Positions 17,675-25,883 of a stretch of 44,705 nt of DNA are shown piece after piece; position 1 is the stretch's first letter; each line of letters begins with the position of its first letter. Source of the stretch: an uncultured Eubacterium sp. (lineage in GTDB: Bacteria; Bacillota; Clostridia; Lachnospirales; CAG-274); assembly GCA_900551755.1 (NCBI GenBank), contig URXK01000014.1, positions 1 through 44,705 on the forward strand. The letters run 5' to 3'. Made by a program: the position numbers and the translations under genes. Under the pieces are notes generated by a model. That model saw only the letters and a program-made list of their open reading frames with translations, did no database searches and had not been told where the DNA came from.

Positions 17675-20600
17675 ATGAAAGTAAATTTTAAAAGAGTCAT
17701 AAGTGCTGTGCTTTCGGCAACTATGTTAATTGGCTCTGTGCCAGCTTTTGCTGCAAATCAGTCAAAGACAACTACAATAACTGTAGGTAAAGACGGAGAT
17801 TGTGATTACAAAACTATACAGGAGGCTTTAAACTCTATTAAGGATACGCCTACAGAAAAATATAGAGCTGTTATTAGAGTAAATCCTGGAACATATAATG
17901 AAAGTGTTACTATTGATAAACCTTATGTAACTATAACAAATGCTAGAAAAAGTGGCGATGTAGTTATAACTTATGATAAGGCAAATGGTCATTCAGATAA
18001 AGCTAAGAATTTTGGAACAGATAAAACTGCAACAGTAACAGTAGCTGAGTCTGCAACTGGTTTTAAAGCAGAGAATATTACATTTGTTAATTCTTATAAC
18101 ATTGATGAACCTGATAATGATAAGAGAAAGCAGGTTCAAGCTGTTGCTCTTGAAACTATTGCTGATAAGGTTGTGTTAGATAACTGTAATTTTATTGGTA
18201 GACAAGATACATTATATTTAAAAGGTGCATCTAAGGGTCAAAATGTTGCAAGTGCTAATTCAGCAAGAGTTTATTTAAACAATTGTTATGTAGAAGGTAC
18301 TGTTGACTTTATATTTGGTGATGCTACAGCTTATTTTGATAAGTGTAATATTAATATGGCATATTATCAAAATGGTGGTCATTTTACAGCACCAAATACA
18401 ACTCTTTACAATATAGGTTATGTTTTTAATGAATGTAAACTTACAGTAGACAAAAAGTTTACAAGTGATATGGCTGAAAAAATAGATTTAGGCAGACCTT
18501 GGCAGTGTGATAGTGCATATCCAAATTCTGGCTCAAACTCAGTTTATATTAATTGTACTATGCCAGAATTAATGAATAGCAATGGATTTAGCCTTTGGGA
18601 TAGTAATACTATTAAAAATAAGGTTAGATTTTATGAATATGGTTCAAAAACTGCAACAGGTCACGCTATTGACTTAAGCAAAAGAGCTGATTTTGTTAAG
18701 GTGCTTACATCTCAGCAAGCTGAAAGCTATAATGCTTATAATGTTTTAAAGGGTTATGATAATTGGAACCCTACAGGTGGTTCTGGAAAACTTTTACCTT
18801 GTGATGTTACATTAAATAGTTATAGTACATCAATTCCGATTAATGAAACTTTTGAACTTAAGTCTAATAATTTACCAATTGAATATAATGGCAAAGTAAC
18901 ATATTCATCAAGTGATGACTCTGTTGCAACAGTTGATGCAAATGGTGTAATTAAGGCTAAAAAGATTGGAAAAGCTGTTGTAAAGGCAACTAATGAAGTT
19001 GGCTCATACGGTACAATTGATATTAATGTTACAGCAGAAAGAACTGCATTGCCAGATGTTGAAACAATATCTATTACAAATGAAAGTAAATTAATTGTTG
19101 GTCAGAAGTTAGTGGCTAAATATTCATATCAATTGAACAGTGACAATGCCATTGATGCTGCTAAAATTCGTTGGTATGCTGTAAAGGGCAATGAAAAATA
19201 CCTTATTAAAGAAGGTGTTGGAGAATACTTTAGTACATATACAGTATTACCAGAGGATATTGGCTGCAAAATTATGCTTCAGGTTTATCCATCAACAGTA
19301 ACAAATTACGGCGAATATGGTAAGCCTGCATCATATACTACAGAAAATGAAGTACAAGCTAAATCTGGAGATAGTTCAAAGAGTTATAGAACAAACTTTA
19401 ATGATATGGCTAACTGGAAAACAGAGGGAAGTTGGAATACAATTAATAAATATGACAATAGCTTTTTAACAGCTGGTTGCAATGATGGTTCAACTTCTTT
19501 TATGGAATATACTAAGGAAAGTTTTGATAACATTACATTAAAAGGTAGATTTAGATTTAACCCAGAAAGAAAGGGTTTAACTACAGAAGGCTTTTACAAT
19601 ATTTATATGAATTACAGTCCAGATGGTAATTCATACTATGTATTAAAAATTGATAGAGGTAGTAACACAAAGAGCTTAATGCTTTATTTATATAAGGTAT
19701 TAAATGGTGAAGAAACATTGCTTGCTAGCGATACAACAAGCCTCAAAAACAATATTTATCAAAATGCAGGCGAAGATAATCCATATTTTAATATTGAATT
19801 AAGTAAAAATAATGACAAGATTGAAATGAGCTTTGCTCTTGAAGGCTCTAATAAGGCTTTAGCTGCTTTATCTGCTAAAGATGCTACACCTTTAACAGCT
19901 GGATTTATAGGTTTTAAGGCTGGTGGTGATGATAATGTTGTTCTTATGGATAATATGTCTGTTACAAGCAAAACATCAACTGATAATAGCCACAAAACTA
20001 AATTATACTTAATGGGTGATTCTACAGCTGTATCTTATGGTGATGATAACACTATAGGTGGTTGGGGTGAATACCTTGTAAATTATTTTGATGACAATGT
20101 AGATATTATTAATAAGGCTGAAGGTGGTAGGTCTGCTCGTTCATACCTTAATCAAGGTAGACTTAAGGAAGTTCTTAATGAAGTTGGTACTGGTGACTAT
20201 GTGTTTATTCAGTTTGGTACTAATGACCAAAGAACAGATGATAATGCCTTTATGGAACACGCTGTAATGTTAGGTGAACCTAATGCTAATGGAATATATC
20301 CAACAATACCTGGTGTAAAGTGTGATACACCACAGTATATTTATGATTTTTATAAAGATAGTGATTATCCTTATGAAAAGACTTTCTATCCTTATGAAAG
20401 TGGTACTTTTAAGTGGTATATGTTACAGCACGTATCAGCAATAAAGAAAACTGGTGCAACACCTGTTTTACTTACTCCAATGTGTAGACTTTTCTTTAAT
20501 AGTGAGGGTAAGATTGTACCACACTTTGGAGAAAATGACGGTTATATTGAAGCAATAAGACAGCTTGCTAAGGAAGAAAATATTGAGTGCATTGATATGT

Positions 20601-21865
20601 ATGACATAACTAAAAAGCTTTATGAAAGTTATGGCGTTATGACAACTCAAGGACTTCATAATATTAAGTCTGATGGTACTGTGGATTTAACTCATTATAA
20701 TAAGTTTGGTGCTAATATTATTGCTAGCAAAATGTCAGAGGCTATTAAAAATTCTACTTTAACTATAAATGCTGATGTAATTAATTCAAGCATTGCTGTT
20801 AGTAAGACTGATGCTTTAAGAAGTGCTAATTTGTATGTTGTAGGTAGCAATTCAGCATCAGGTATAAACAATGATAATATGGCTATTAAATCTGGTGGTT
20901 TTGGAAATTACTTACAAAAGTATCTTTCAAGTAAAATAAAGGTTAATAATCTTGCAGTTGCTAATTCAACAGTTAAAAGTTATGTAAAAACTGATGAGTA
21001 TAAAAAATTAATGGATAACATTACTGAAGGCGATTACATTGTTATTGATTTTGGAGAAAACGATGCTGATTATATTAATAGTAAAACAGAGTATAACAAG
21101 TATTCTTATCCATCTAATAGTGAAACAGATATAGACTCATTTAACTATTATTTATACAATTATTATATTAAGCCAGCTAAGGATAAAAAAGCAGTAATTA
21201 TTGTTACAACTCCAACAGCTGAAAGAAACTTTGTTAATGGTGAGTATACTCCTGTTGCTAATCCTTATATTGACAATGTTGTTGCAATGGTACAAAAGTA
21301 TTCAACATTCTATGTTAATTTAAACAATGTTACAACTGATATTTACAAAACAATGGGTGAAGAAGGTAGTAAGGTTATTAATGCTTATGACAAAGATGGA
21401 AATATTAATAATAAAGTTTTAAGTGAATTTGGTGCTGAACTTGTAGCTAAAAAGTTCCTTACTATGATGCAATCATCATCAGCTTCATTAAAGGATTATA
21501 TTAATAACGAAACATTGACAGCATCTACACCTATGACTAGAGCTGATTTTGTTACAATGGCAATGAATTTAATAGAAACTGATAATAAGGCTTATAATAA
21601 CTTTGATGATGTTACAAAAGGCAAGAGTTATGAAAATGCTGTTGGCTCAGCAAAGGAATTAGGTATTGTTAAAGCTGTATCTGGCAATTACTTTATGCCT
21701 GAAAGCACACTTACTGGTGATTTTGCTGTTAGTGTTATTGAAAATATATTAAAGTTTAAAAACAAAGATACCAATATGGAAGATGTATATAGTCTATTAA
21801 AGGGCGATGTATCCAGTGAAATTGGTATTTGGGCTATTGACAGATTATGTGAGGAGTTACGATAA
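17675..21865 (+). CDS. Secreted pectin methylesterase - SGNH acetylesterase fusion with SLH region
   Basis: A 1,396-residue exported multidomain enzyme. Residues 1-26 are a signal peptide. About 30-345 is a CE8 pectin methylesterase with Q177-D178, D211 (GTVDFIFG) and R274 (LGRPWQ), the expected catalytic set, removing methyl groups from homogalacturonan. About 385-465 is a Big_2-type Ig domain and 470-560 another Ig-like domain. About 570-765 is a concanavalin-like region. About 770-1045 is an SGNH esterase like CE12 rhamnogalacturonan acetylesterases, with S783 (GDSTA), N850 (GTND) and D1004xxH1007. About 1050-1275 is a second SGNH-like domain lacking the nucleophile. About 1283-1396 contains one clear SLH motif (TRADFVTMAMNLIE) and perhaps a degenerate second. 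The start is the ATG with AGGAGG. Confidence 0.9.
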   Translation: MKVNFKRVISAVLSATMLIGSVPAFAANQSKTTTITVGKDGDCDYKTIQEALNSIKDTPTEKYRAVIRVNPGTYNESVTIDKPYVTITNARKSGDVVITYDKANGHSDKAKNFGTDKTATVTVAESATGFKAENITFVNSYNIDEPDNDKRKQVQAVALETIADKVVLDNCNFIGRQDTLYLKGASKGQNVASANSARVYLNNCYVEGTVDFIFGDATAYFDKCNINMAYYQNGGHFTAPNTTLYNIGYVFNECKLTVDKKFTSDMAEKIDLGRPWQCDSAYPNSGSNSVYINCTMPELMNSNGFSLWDSNTIKNKVRFYEYGSKTATGHAIDLSKRADFVKVLTSQQAESYNAYNVLKGYDNWNPTGGSGKLLPCDVTLNSYSTSIPINETFELKSNNLPIEYNGKVTYSSSDDSVATVDANGVIKAKKIGKAVVKATNEVGSYGTIDINVTAERTALPDVETISITNESKLIVGQKLVAKYSYQLNSDNAIDAAKIRWYAVKGNEKYLIKEGVGEYFSTYTVLPEDIGCKIMLQVYPSTVTNYGEYGKPASYTTENEVQAKSGDSSKSYRTNFNDMANWKTEGSWNTINKYDNSFLTAGCNDGSTSFMEYTKESFDNITLKGRFRFNPERKGLTTEGFYNIYMNYSPDGNSYYVLKIDRGSNTKSLMLYLYKVLNGEETLLASDTTSLKNNIYQNAGEDNPYFNIELSKNNDKIEMSFALEGSNKALAALSAKDATPLTAGFIGFKAGGDDNVVLMDNMSVTSKTSTDNSHKTKLYLMGDSTAVSYGDDNTIGGWGEYLVNYFDDNVDIINKAEGGRSARSYLNQGRLKEVLNEVGTGDYVFIQFGTNDQRTDDNAFMEHAVMLGEPNANGIYPTIPGVKCDTPQYIYDFYKDSDYPYEKTFYPYESGTFKWYMLQHVSAIKKTGATPVLLTPMCRLFFNSEGKIVPHFGENDGYIEAIRQLAKEENIECIDMYDITKKLYESYGVMTTQGLHNIKSDGTVDLTHYNKFGANIIASKMSEAIKNSTLTINADVINSSIAVSKTDALRSANLYVVGSNSASGINNDNMAIKSGGFGNYLQKYLSSKIKVNNLAVANSTVKSYVKTDEYKKLMDNITEGDYIVIDFGENDADYINSKTEYNKYSYPSNSETDIDSFNYYLYNYYIKPAKDKKAVIIVTTPTAERNFVNGEYTPVANPYIDNVVAMVQKYSTFYVNLNNVTTDIYKTMGEEGSKVINAYDKDGNINNKVLSEFGAELVAKKFLTMMQSSSASLKDYINNETLTASTPMTRADFVTMAMNLIETDNKAYNNFDDVTKGKSYENAVGSAKELGIVKAVSGNYFMPESTLTGDFAVSVIENILKFKNKDTNMEDVYSLLKGDVSSEIGIWAIDRLCEELR

Positions 21866-21866
21866 T

Positions 21867-22619
21867 ATGAAATTTATATCTTGGAATGTAAATGGACTTA
21901 GAGCTTGTGTTGGCAAAAATTTTATGGACTTTTTTAAAGAAATAGATGCTGATATTTTTTCTGTTCAAGAAACTAAGTTACAGGAGGGTCAAATTAATCT
22001 TGACCTTCTTAACTATCATCAGTACTGGAACTATGCAGAAAAAAAGGGATATTCTGGTGTAGCTGTATTTACAAAAACAAAACCTATTTCAGTAACTTAT
22101 GGTTTAGGAATTGAAGAACACGACAAAGAGGGAAGAGTAATAACTTGTGAATTTGATGATTTTTATTATGTAACTTGCTATACTCCTAACTCTCAAAGTG
22201 AGCTTGCTCGACTTGATTACAGAATGACTTGGGAAGATGCTTTTAGAAATTATTTAATTGAACTTGATAAAAATAAACCTGTTATATTATGTGGTGACTT
22301 AAATGTTGCCCATAATGAAATTGATTTAAAAAATCCTAAAACAAATAGAAAAAATGCTGGCTTTTCCGATGAGGAAAGAGCTAAGTTTACTCAGCTTTTA
22401 GATGCTGGCTTTATAGATAGCTTTAGATATTTTTATCCTAATATTGAGGGTATTTATAGTTGGTGGAGCTATAGATTTAAGGCAAGAGAAAAAAATGCAG
22501 GTTGGCGTATTGATTATTATGTAGTAAGCGAAAGATTAAAGGACAGACTTGAAGATGCTAAAATTCATACAGAAATATTTGGCTCTGACCATTGTCCTGT
22601 TGAATTGGATATAAGGTGA
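21867..22619 (+). CDS. exoA: Exodeoxyribonuclease III / AP endonuclease
   Basis: A 250-residue DNase-I-like nuclease acting at abasic sites in base-excision repair. Motifs: WNVNGLRAC near the N-terminus, FSVQETKLQ (metal-binding E), GDLNVAHNEIDL (catalytic D and N), GWRIDYYVVS, and GSDHCPVELDI at the C-terminus (catalytic D-H). The start at 21867 follows the previous stop by one base, and its GAGGAG site lies inside the end of the pectinesterase gene, so the two are probably translationally coupled, an odd pairing of a repair enzyme with a secreted esterase. Confidence 0.95.
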   Translation: MKFISWNVNGLRACVGKNFMDFFKEIDADIFSVQETKLQEGQINLDLLNYHQYWNYAEKKGYSGVAVFTKTKPISVTYGLGIEEHDKEGRVITCEFDDFYYVTCYTPNSQSELARLDYRMTWEDAFRNYLIELDKNKPVILCGDLNVAHNEIDLKNPKTNRKNAGFSDEERAKFTQLLDAGFIDSFRYFYPNIEGIYSWWSYRFKAREKNAGWRIDYYVVSERLKDRLEDAKIHTEIFGSDHCPVELDIR

Positions 22620-22623
22620 AAAA

Positions 22624-22932
22624 ATGCACAAATTGATTAATGCTGTTGATGCTAAAAAAATTATAGATGAAAATACAGATGTAGCTATTGTTGATGTGAG
22701 AGAAGAAGATGAGCTTGTTGAAGGCTATATAGAAAATTCTATTCTTATTCCTTTAGATACAGTTGAAAGTCAAGCTGAAAATATACTTAAAGATAAAAAT
22801 CAAACTATTTTAGTATATTGTAGAAGTGGTAGAAGAAGTGCTATGGCTTGTGATGTATTAGATAGTCTTGGTTATACTGATGTGTACGATTTTGGCGGTA
22901 TCATTGATTGGCCTTTTGAAAAGGTTATGTAA
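22624..22932 (+). CDS. Rhodanese-like single-domain protein
   Basis: A 102-residue protein with one rhodanese domain. The active-site loop is C66-RSGRRS in LVYCRSGRRSA, preceded by the DVREEDE motif and followed by GGIIDWPFE. Rhodaneses carry sulfur as a persulfide on this cysteine, so sulfur transfer is likely, but the partner is unknown. It starts four bases after exoA and appears to be the last gene of the pectinesterase transcript before a strong terminator. Confidence 0.9.
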   Translation: MHKLINAVDAKKIIDENTDVAIVDVREEDELVEGYIENSILIPLDTVESQAENILKDKNQTILVYCRSGRRSAMACDVLDSLGYTDVYDFGGIIDWPFEKVM

Positions 22933-22939
22933 TATAATT

Positions 22940-22986
22940 TGGCTATAATAATTAGTAAATTTACTAGTTACCATAGCCATTTTTTT
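22940..22986 (+). terminator. Strong terminator after rhodanese gene
   Basis: Outer arms TGGCTAT (22940-22946) and ATAGCCA (22973-22979) enclose the inner palindrome TAGTAAATTTACTA; a run of seven T follows (22980-22986). Confidence 0.9.
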
Positions 22987-23455
22987 ATTTGTTTAAAATA
23001 TATATCATTAAGTTTAAATATGAAGCAAATATACACCATAGTAAATAGGGTATTTGTAAGTATGCAGCTAATGGACTTATATTATAAAATTTTATAATCA
23101 TTATAATTATAAGTGCGATTAAAATAAGTAACCATATAAAAGCAAATAGGTATTGATTTAATGCAAAAAATATTATACTCCAGCAAAAATTAAAAAATAG
23201 TTGAATACCATATATTTTTAGAGCTGTGTTTTTGTCTTTGCTGTTTGACATATAAATTATATATGAAGAAATACCCATTAATATAAACAATATTGTCCAT
23301 ACAATAGGAAATGTAATTGAGGGTGGACTTAAAGGTGGTTTATTTAATGTTTGGTAAACTTCCATATTATTACTTATAAGGGCAGATAAAGCACCTATAG
23401 CTATAGGTATAAGTATTGATATAATTAAGGCACTTTTATTTTTTATTTTTTGCAT
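22985..23455 (-). CDS. tspO: TspO/MBR family protein
   Basis: A 156-residue integral membrane protein with five predicted helices. The family signature NKPPLSPPSITFPIVWTILFILMGISSYI is at about 38-66, followed by the QLFFNFCWSIIFF helix. TspO proteins bind porphyrins and other hydrophobic ligands, and in some bacteria affect tetrapyrrole levels; the role here is unknown. AGGAGG precedes the ATG, and this site overlaps the stop codon of the small gene upstream (23466-23621), suggesting a two-gene leftward unit. Its stop lies at the edge of the terminator of the convergent rhodanese gene. Confidence 0.93.
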   Translation of the reverse strand: MQKIKNKSALIISILIPIAIGALSALISNNMEVYQTLNKPPLSPPSITFPIVWTILFILMGISSYIIYMSNSKDKNTALKIYGIQLFFNFCWSIIFFALNQYLFAFIWLLILIALIIIMIIKFYNISPLAAYLQIPYLLWCIFASYLNLMIYILNK

Positions 23456-23465
23456 ATAATACCTC

Positions 23466-23621
23466 CTACAAATTAGTTTCGTTATAAACTAAAATATTTG
23501 CTAACATATCACTTAAAACTACTAGGTCTGCTGCCAACATAGCTATATCTTCATTAGATAAAGAAGCAGAAAGTTGACAGGCTAAAGATGATAATAGGTA
23601 TAAATTTGAACAGCTATTCAT
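23466..23621 (-). CDS. Small protein, 51 residues, DUF6774-like
   Basis: A short open frame encoding MNSCSNLYLLSSLACQLSAS and then LSNEDIAMLAADLVVLSDMLANILVYNETNL. AGAGGT lies 5 bases before its ATG, and its TAG stop abuts the ribosome-binding site of tspO. It looks like two short helices, with cysteines at positions 4 and 15. The pattern recalls the small Clostridial DUF6774 proteins (N-terminal MNxC, later LxxLSDxLA), recognised from memory only. No function is known to me. The good translation signal and coupling to tspO support it as real. Confidence 0.6.
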   Translation of the reverse strand: MNSCSNLYLLSSLACQLSASLSNEDIAMLAADLVVLSDMLANILVYNETNL

Positions 23622-23693
23622 AATTTACCTCTACGGCTTTATTAAAGTATATAACTTTATGATTGAAAATATAGCTTAAATAGTTAGGATTAT

Positions 23694-23730
23694 TTATTAT
23701 TTTATATAAAAGAAAAGCATAAAATAATAA
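23694..23730 (+). repeat. AT-rich 12-bp inverted repeat before the pdaB-like gene
   Basis: TTATTATTTTAT (23694-23705) and ATAAAATAATAA (23719-23730) are perfectly complementary around a 13-base loop, ending one base before the GAGGTG ribosome-binding site. It could be an operator or a leader hairpin limiting translation. Confidence 0.45.
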
Positions 23731-23742
23731 TGAGGTGATTTT

Positions 23743-24528
23743 ATGAAATTATTATTAAAAAAGAAACCCTTGTTTATTATGTTATCGGCTTTGTTTATTG
23801 TAGGATTATTGTCAGTTGCTGTGCCAGTTGTTAGGGGGTCGCTATATCCAGATGCTGTTTTTACATCTTCTACTAAGAGAAAATTGCCAATTTATTGTGT
23901 AGACACACAAGGTAAACCACAAATTTCTATTAGTTTTGATGCTGCCTGGGGAGCAGAAGATACAGATACACTTATAGAAATTTTAAAAAATAATAATGTA
24001 AATGCAACATTCTTTTTGTGTGGCTATTGGGTTGATAAGTATCCAGAGGAGGTAAAAAAGATATACGAAGCAGGTAATGATATTGGTAATCATAGTAATA
24101 CTCATCCTCATAGTTCTAAATTGAGCCTTGAGGATAATAAAAAAAATATAATGGAATGTCATAATAAAATAAAGGCGTTATTAAATATTGAGCCAAACTT
24201 GTATAGACCTCCTTTTGGTGAGTATAATGACACTGTAATTACTGCGGCTGAGGAGTGTAATTATTATCCTATACAGTGGGATATTGATAGCTTGGATTGG
24301 AAAGAATTAGGGACTAAACACGAAATAAATCAGGTTCTTAATCACAAACATTTGGGCAATGGTTCAATAATATTATTTCATAATGATGCTAAATTTACAC
24401 CAGAGGTTTTAGATACCATAATTAAAGGCTTAAAAGATAAGGGCTATGAAATAGTGCCAATTAGTCAACTTATACATAAAGAAAATTATACCATAGACCA
24501 AGAGGGTCGCCAAATACTAAATAAGTAA
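23743..24528 (+). CDS. pdaB: Polysaccharide deacetylase, PdaB-like
   Basis: A 261-residue protein with an N-terminal membrane anchor (about 10-30) and an extracytoplasmic NodB deacetylase domain (about 60-245). Motifs: ISFDAAWGAEDT (catalytic Asp; the usual second Asp of TFDDG is Ala, as in related sporulation deacetylases), HSNTHPHSS (metal-binding His pair), RPPFGEYND, WDIDSLDWK and ILFHND. The PdaB subfamily acts on spore peptidoglycan in Bacillus; assignment to that subgroup rather than a vegetative deacetylase is inferred. GAGGTG precedes the ATG. Monocistronic, ending at a strong terminator. Confidence 0.8.
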   Translation: MKLLLKKKPLFIMLSALFIVGLLSVAVPVVRGSLYPDAVFTSSTKRKLPIYCVDTQGKPQISISFDAAWGAEDTDTLIEILKNNNVNATFFLCGYWVDKYPEEVKKIYEAGNDIGNHSNTHPHSSKLSLEDNKKNIMECHNKIKALLNIEPNLYRPPFGEYNDTVITAAEECNYYPIQWDIDSLDWKELGTKHEINQVLNHKHLGNGSIILFHNDAKFTPEVLDTIIKGLKDKGYEIVPISQLIHKENYTIDQEGRQILNK

Positions 24529-24544
24529 AATTTATTTTATTTAT

Positions 24545-24582
24545 AAAACAAGGATGAAATTAATAACTTCATCCTTGTTTTT
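24545..24582. terminator. Bidirectional terminator between pdaB and rlmL-like gene
   Basis: A perfect 14-bp stem with AAAACAAGGATGAA (24545-24558) and TTCATCCTTGTTTT (24568-24581), loop of 9 bases, and T-rich or A-rich flanks suiting both strands. It sits between convergent genes. Confidence 0.9.
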
Positions 24583-24598
24583 GAATATACAAAGGTAT

Positions 24599-25735
24599 TT
24601 ATTTTTTAGGCGGTCTTTCACCGAAGTATTGATAGTAATCAGTTTTAACATTACCGTTAAATAATTTTCTTTTCTTATCAGCTTTTCTTCCATATAATTT
24701 TTCAAAACCTTCGTGAGAAGTAATAAAATATGTAGACCAAGTTTTATTTGCTTTGAAAAGTTTGCCCATATCGGTATAAAGTCTTTCTACATCGTCAAGA
24801 TTACCCATTCTTTCAGCATAAGGTGGATTAGATACACAAACACCATAATTACCCATTAGCTTAAGTTTATTAAATGGTATCTGTCTAAATATTATACAAT
24901 CATCAACACCGGCATTTTCAGCATTTACCTTTGCTATTTCAACAGCGTGAGCATTTATATCTGAACCATATATTTGTAATTCACAATCATAATCTATAGC
25001 AGAATAAGCTTTTTTTCTTTCTTCTTGCCAAAGCTCTTTAGGTATAAAATCCCAATCTTCAGCAGCGAATTTTCTGCTAAGTCCTGGAGCAATATTGCGA
25101 CCAATCATTGCTGCTTCAATAGGAAGTGTGCCTGAACCACAACAAGGGTCAAGGAATATTCTGTCCTTTTTCCAATAGCTTAACTCTATAAGGGCAGCAG
25201 CCATAGTTTCCTTTAATGGAGCGATTACTTGCCCGTGACGGTAACCTCTTTTGTGGAGTGAAGGTCCAGATGTATTAAGTGTAATTGTTACCTTATTTTT
25301 TAAAAGTGAAACTTGTACAGTATATTCTGCTCCAGTCTTTGGAAATCTTTTTATATCGTATTTAGTTTGCAATTTTTTGATAATAGCTTTTTCTGTAATA
25401 GACTGACAAGCTGGCACACTAGAAAGTGTAGACTTAAAAGATTTGCCAGTAACAATAAAATTTCCGTCTTTAGGAATAAGGTCAGTCCAAGGTAAAGCAA
25501 AAGTATTATCGAAAAGTTCTTCAAAAGTTACTGCCTCAAATTCACCAATAACAAGTAATACCTTATCTGCTGTACGAAGCCATAAATTTGATTGAACAAT
25601 TCCTCTATAGTCTGCTGTATATTCAACATAACCGTCTGACACTTTAATATCTGTAAAACCTAATTTTTCAATTTCTCTTTTTGCAACAGCTTCAAGTCCA
25701 AATGTTGTTGTTGCTCTAAGCTTAATTTTATTCAT
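24599..25735 (-). CDS. rlmL: THUMP-domain 23S rRNA (guanine-N2) methyltransferase, RlmL/YpsC-like
   Basis: A 378-residue RNA methyltransferase. The N-terminal THUMP domain (about 1-160) binds RNA. The C-terminal Rossmann-fold domain has LDPCCGSGTLPIEAAMIG for SAM and VSNPPYAERMG, the motif for base-amino methylation. This matches the N-terminal half of E. coli RlmL and the single-domain YpsC of Firmicutes. The second RlmK half of the E. coli protein is absent, as is usual here. AGGAG precedes the ATG and a good promoter lies upstream. The exact guanosine is inferred from the family. Confidence 0.88.
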   Translation of the reverse strand: MNKIKLRATTTFGLEAVAKREIEKLGFTDIKVSDGYVEYTADYRGIVQSNLWLRTADKVLLVIGEFEAVTFEELFDNTFALPWTDLIPKDGNFIVTGKSFKSTLSSVPACQSITEKAIIKKLQTKYDIKRFPKTGAEYTVQVSLLKNKVTITLNTSGPSLHKRGYRHGQVIAPLKETMAAALIELSYWKKDRIFLDPCCGSGTLPIEAAMIGRNIAPGLSRKFAAEDWDFIPKELWQEERKKAYSAIDYDCELQIYGSDINAHAVEIAKVNAENAGVDDCIIFRQIPFNKLKLMGNYGVCVSNPPYAERMGNLDDVERLYTDMGKLFKANKTWSTYFITSHEGFEKLYGRKADKKRKLFNGNVKTDYYQYFGERPPKK

Positions 25736-25788
25736 TTTATTCTCCTATTATACTACATAAAATTTAGTAAAATGTACTTTATAGTAAC

Positions 25789-25817
25789 AGTATAACTTTT
25801 TTTCGGATTTTTTGCAA
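25789..25817 (-). promoter_or_regulatory. Promoter for the rlmL-like gene
   Basis: On the minus strand TTGCAA (25817-25812), 17-base spacer, TATACT (25794-25789). Confidence 0.7.
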
Positions 25818-25824
25818 TTATAAA

Positions 25825-25853
25825 TTGAATTATCTTTAAATTTGTTGTATACT
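25825..25853 (+). promoter_or_regulatory. Promoter for tgt
   Basis: TTGAAT (25825-25830), 17-base spacer, TATACT (25848-25853). Its -35 hexamer lies only 8 bases from the -35 of the divergent rlmL-like promoter, so the two back-to-back promoters may compete. Confidence 0.7.
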
Positions 25854-25883
25854 AATGTTAAAAATAATTATAAGAGGTTTGCT

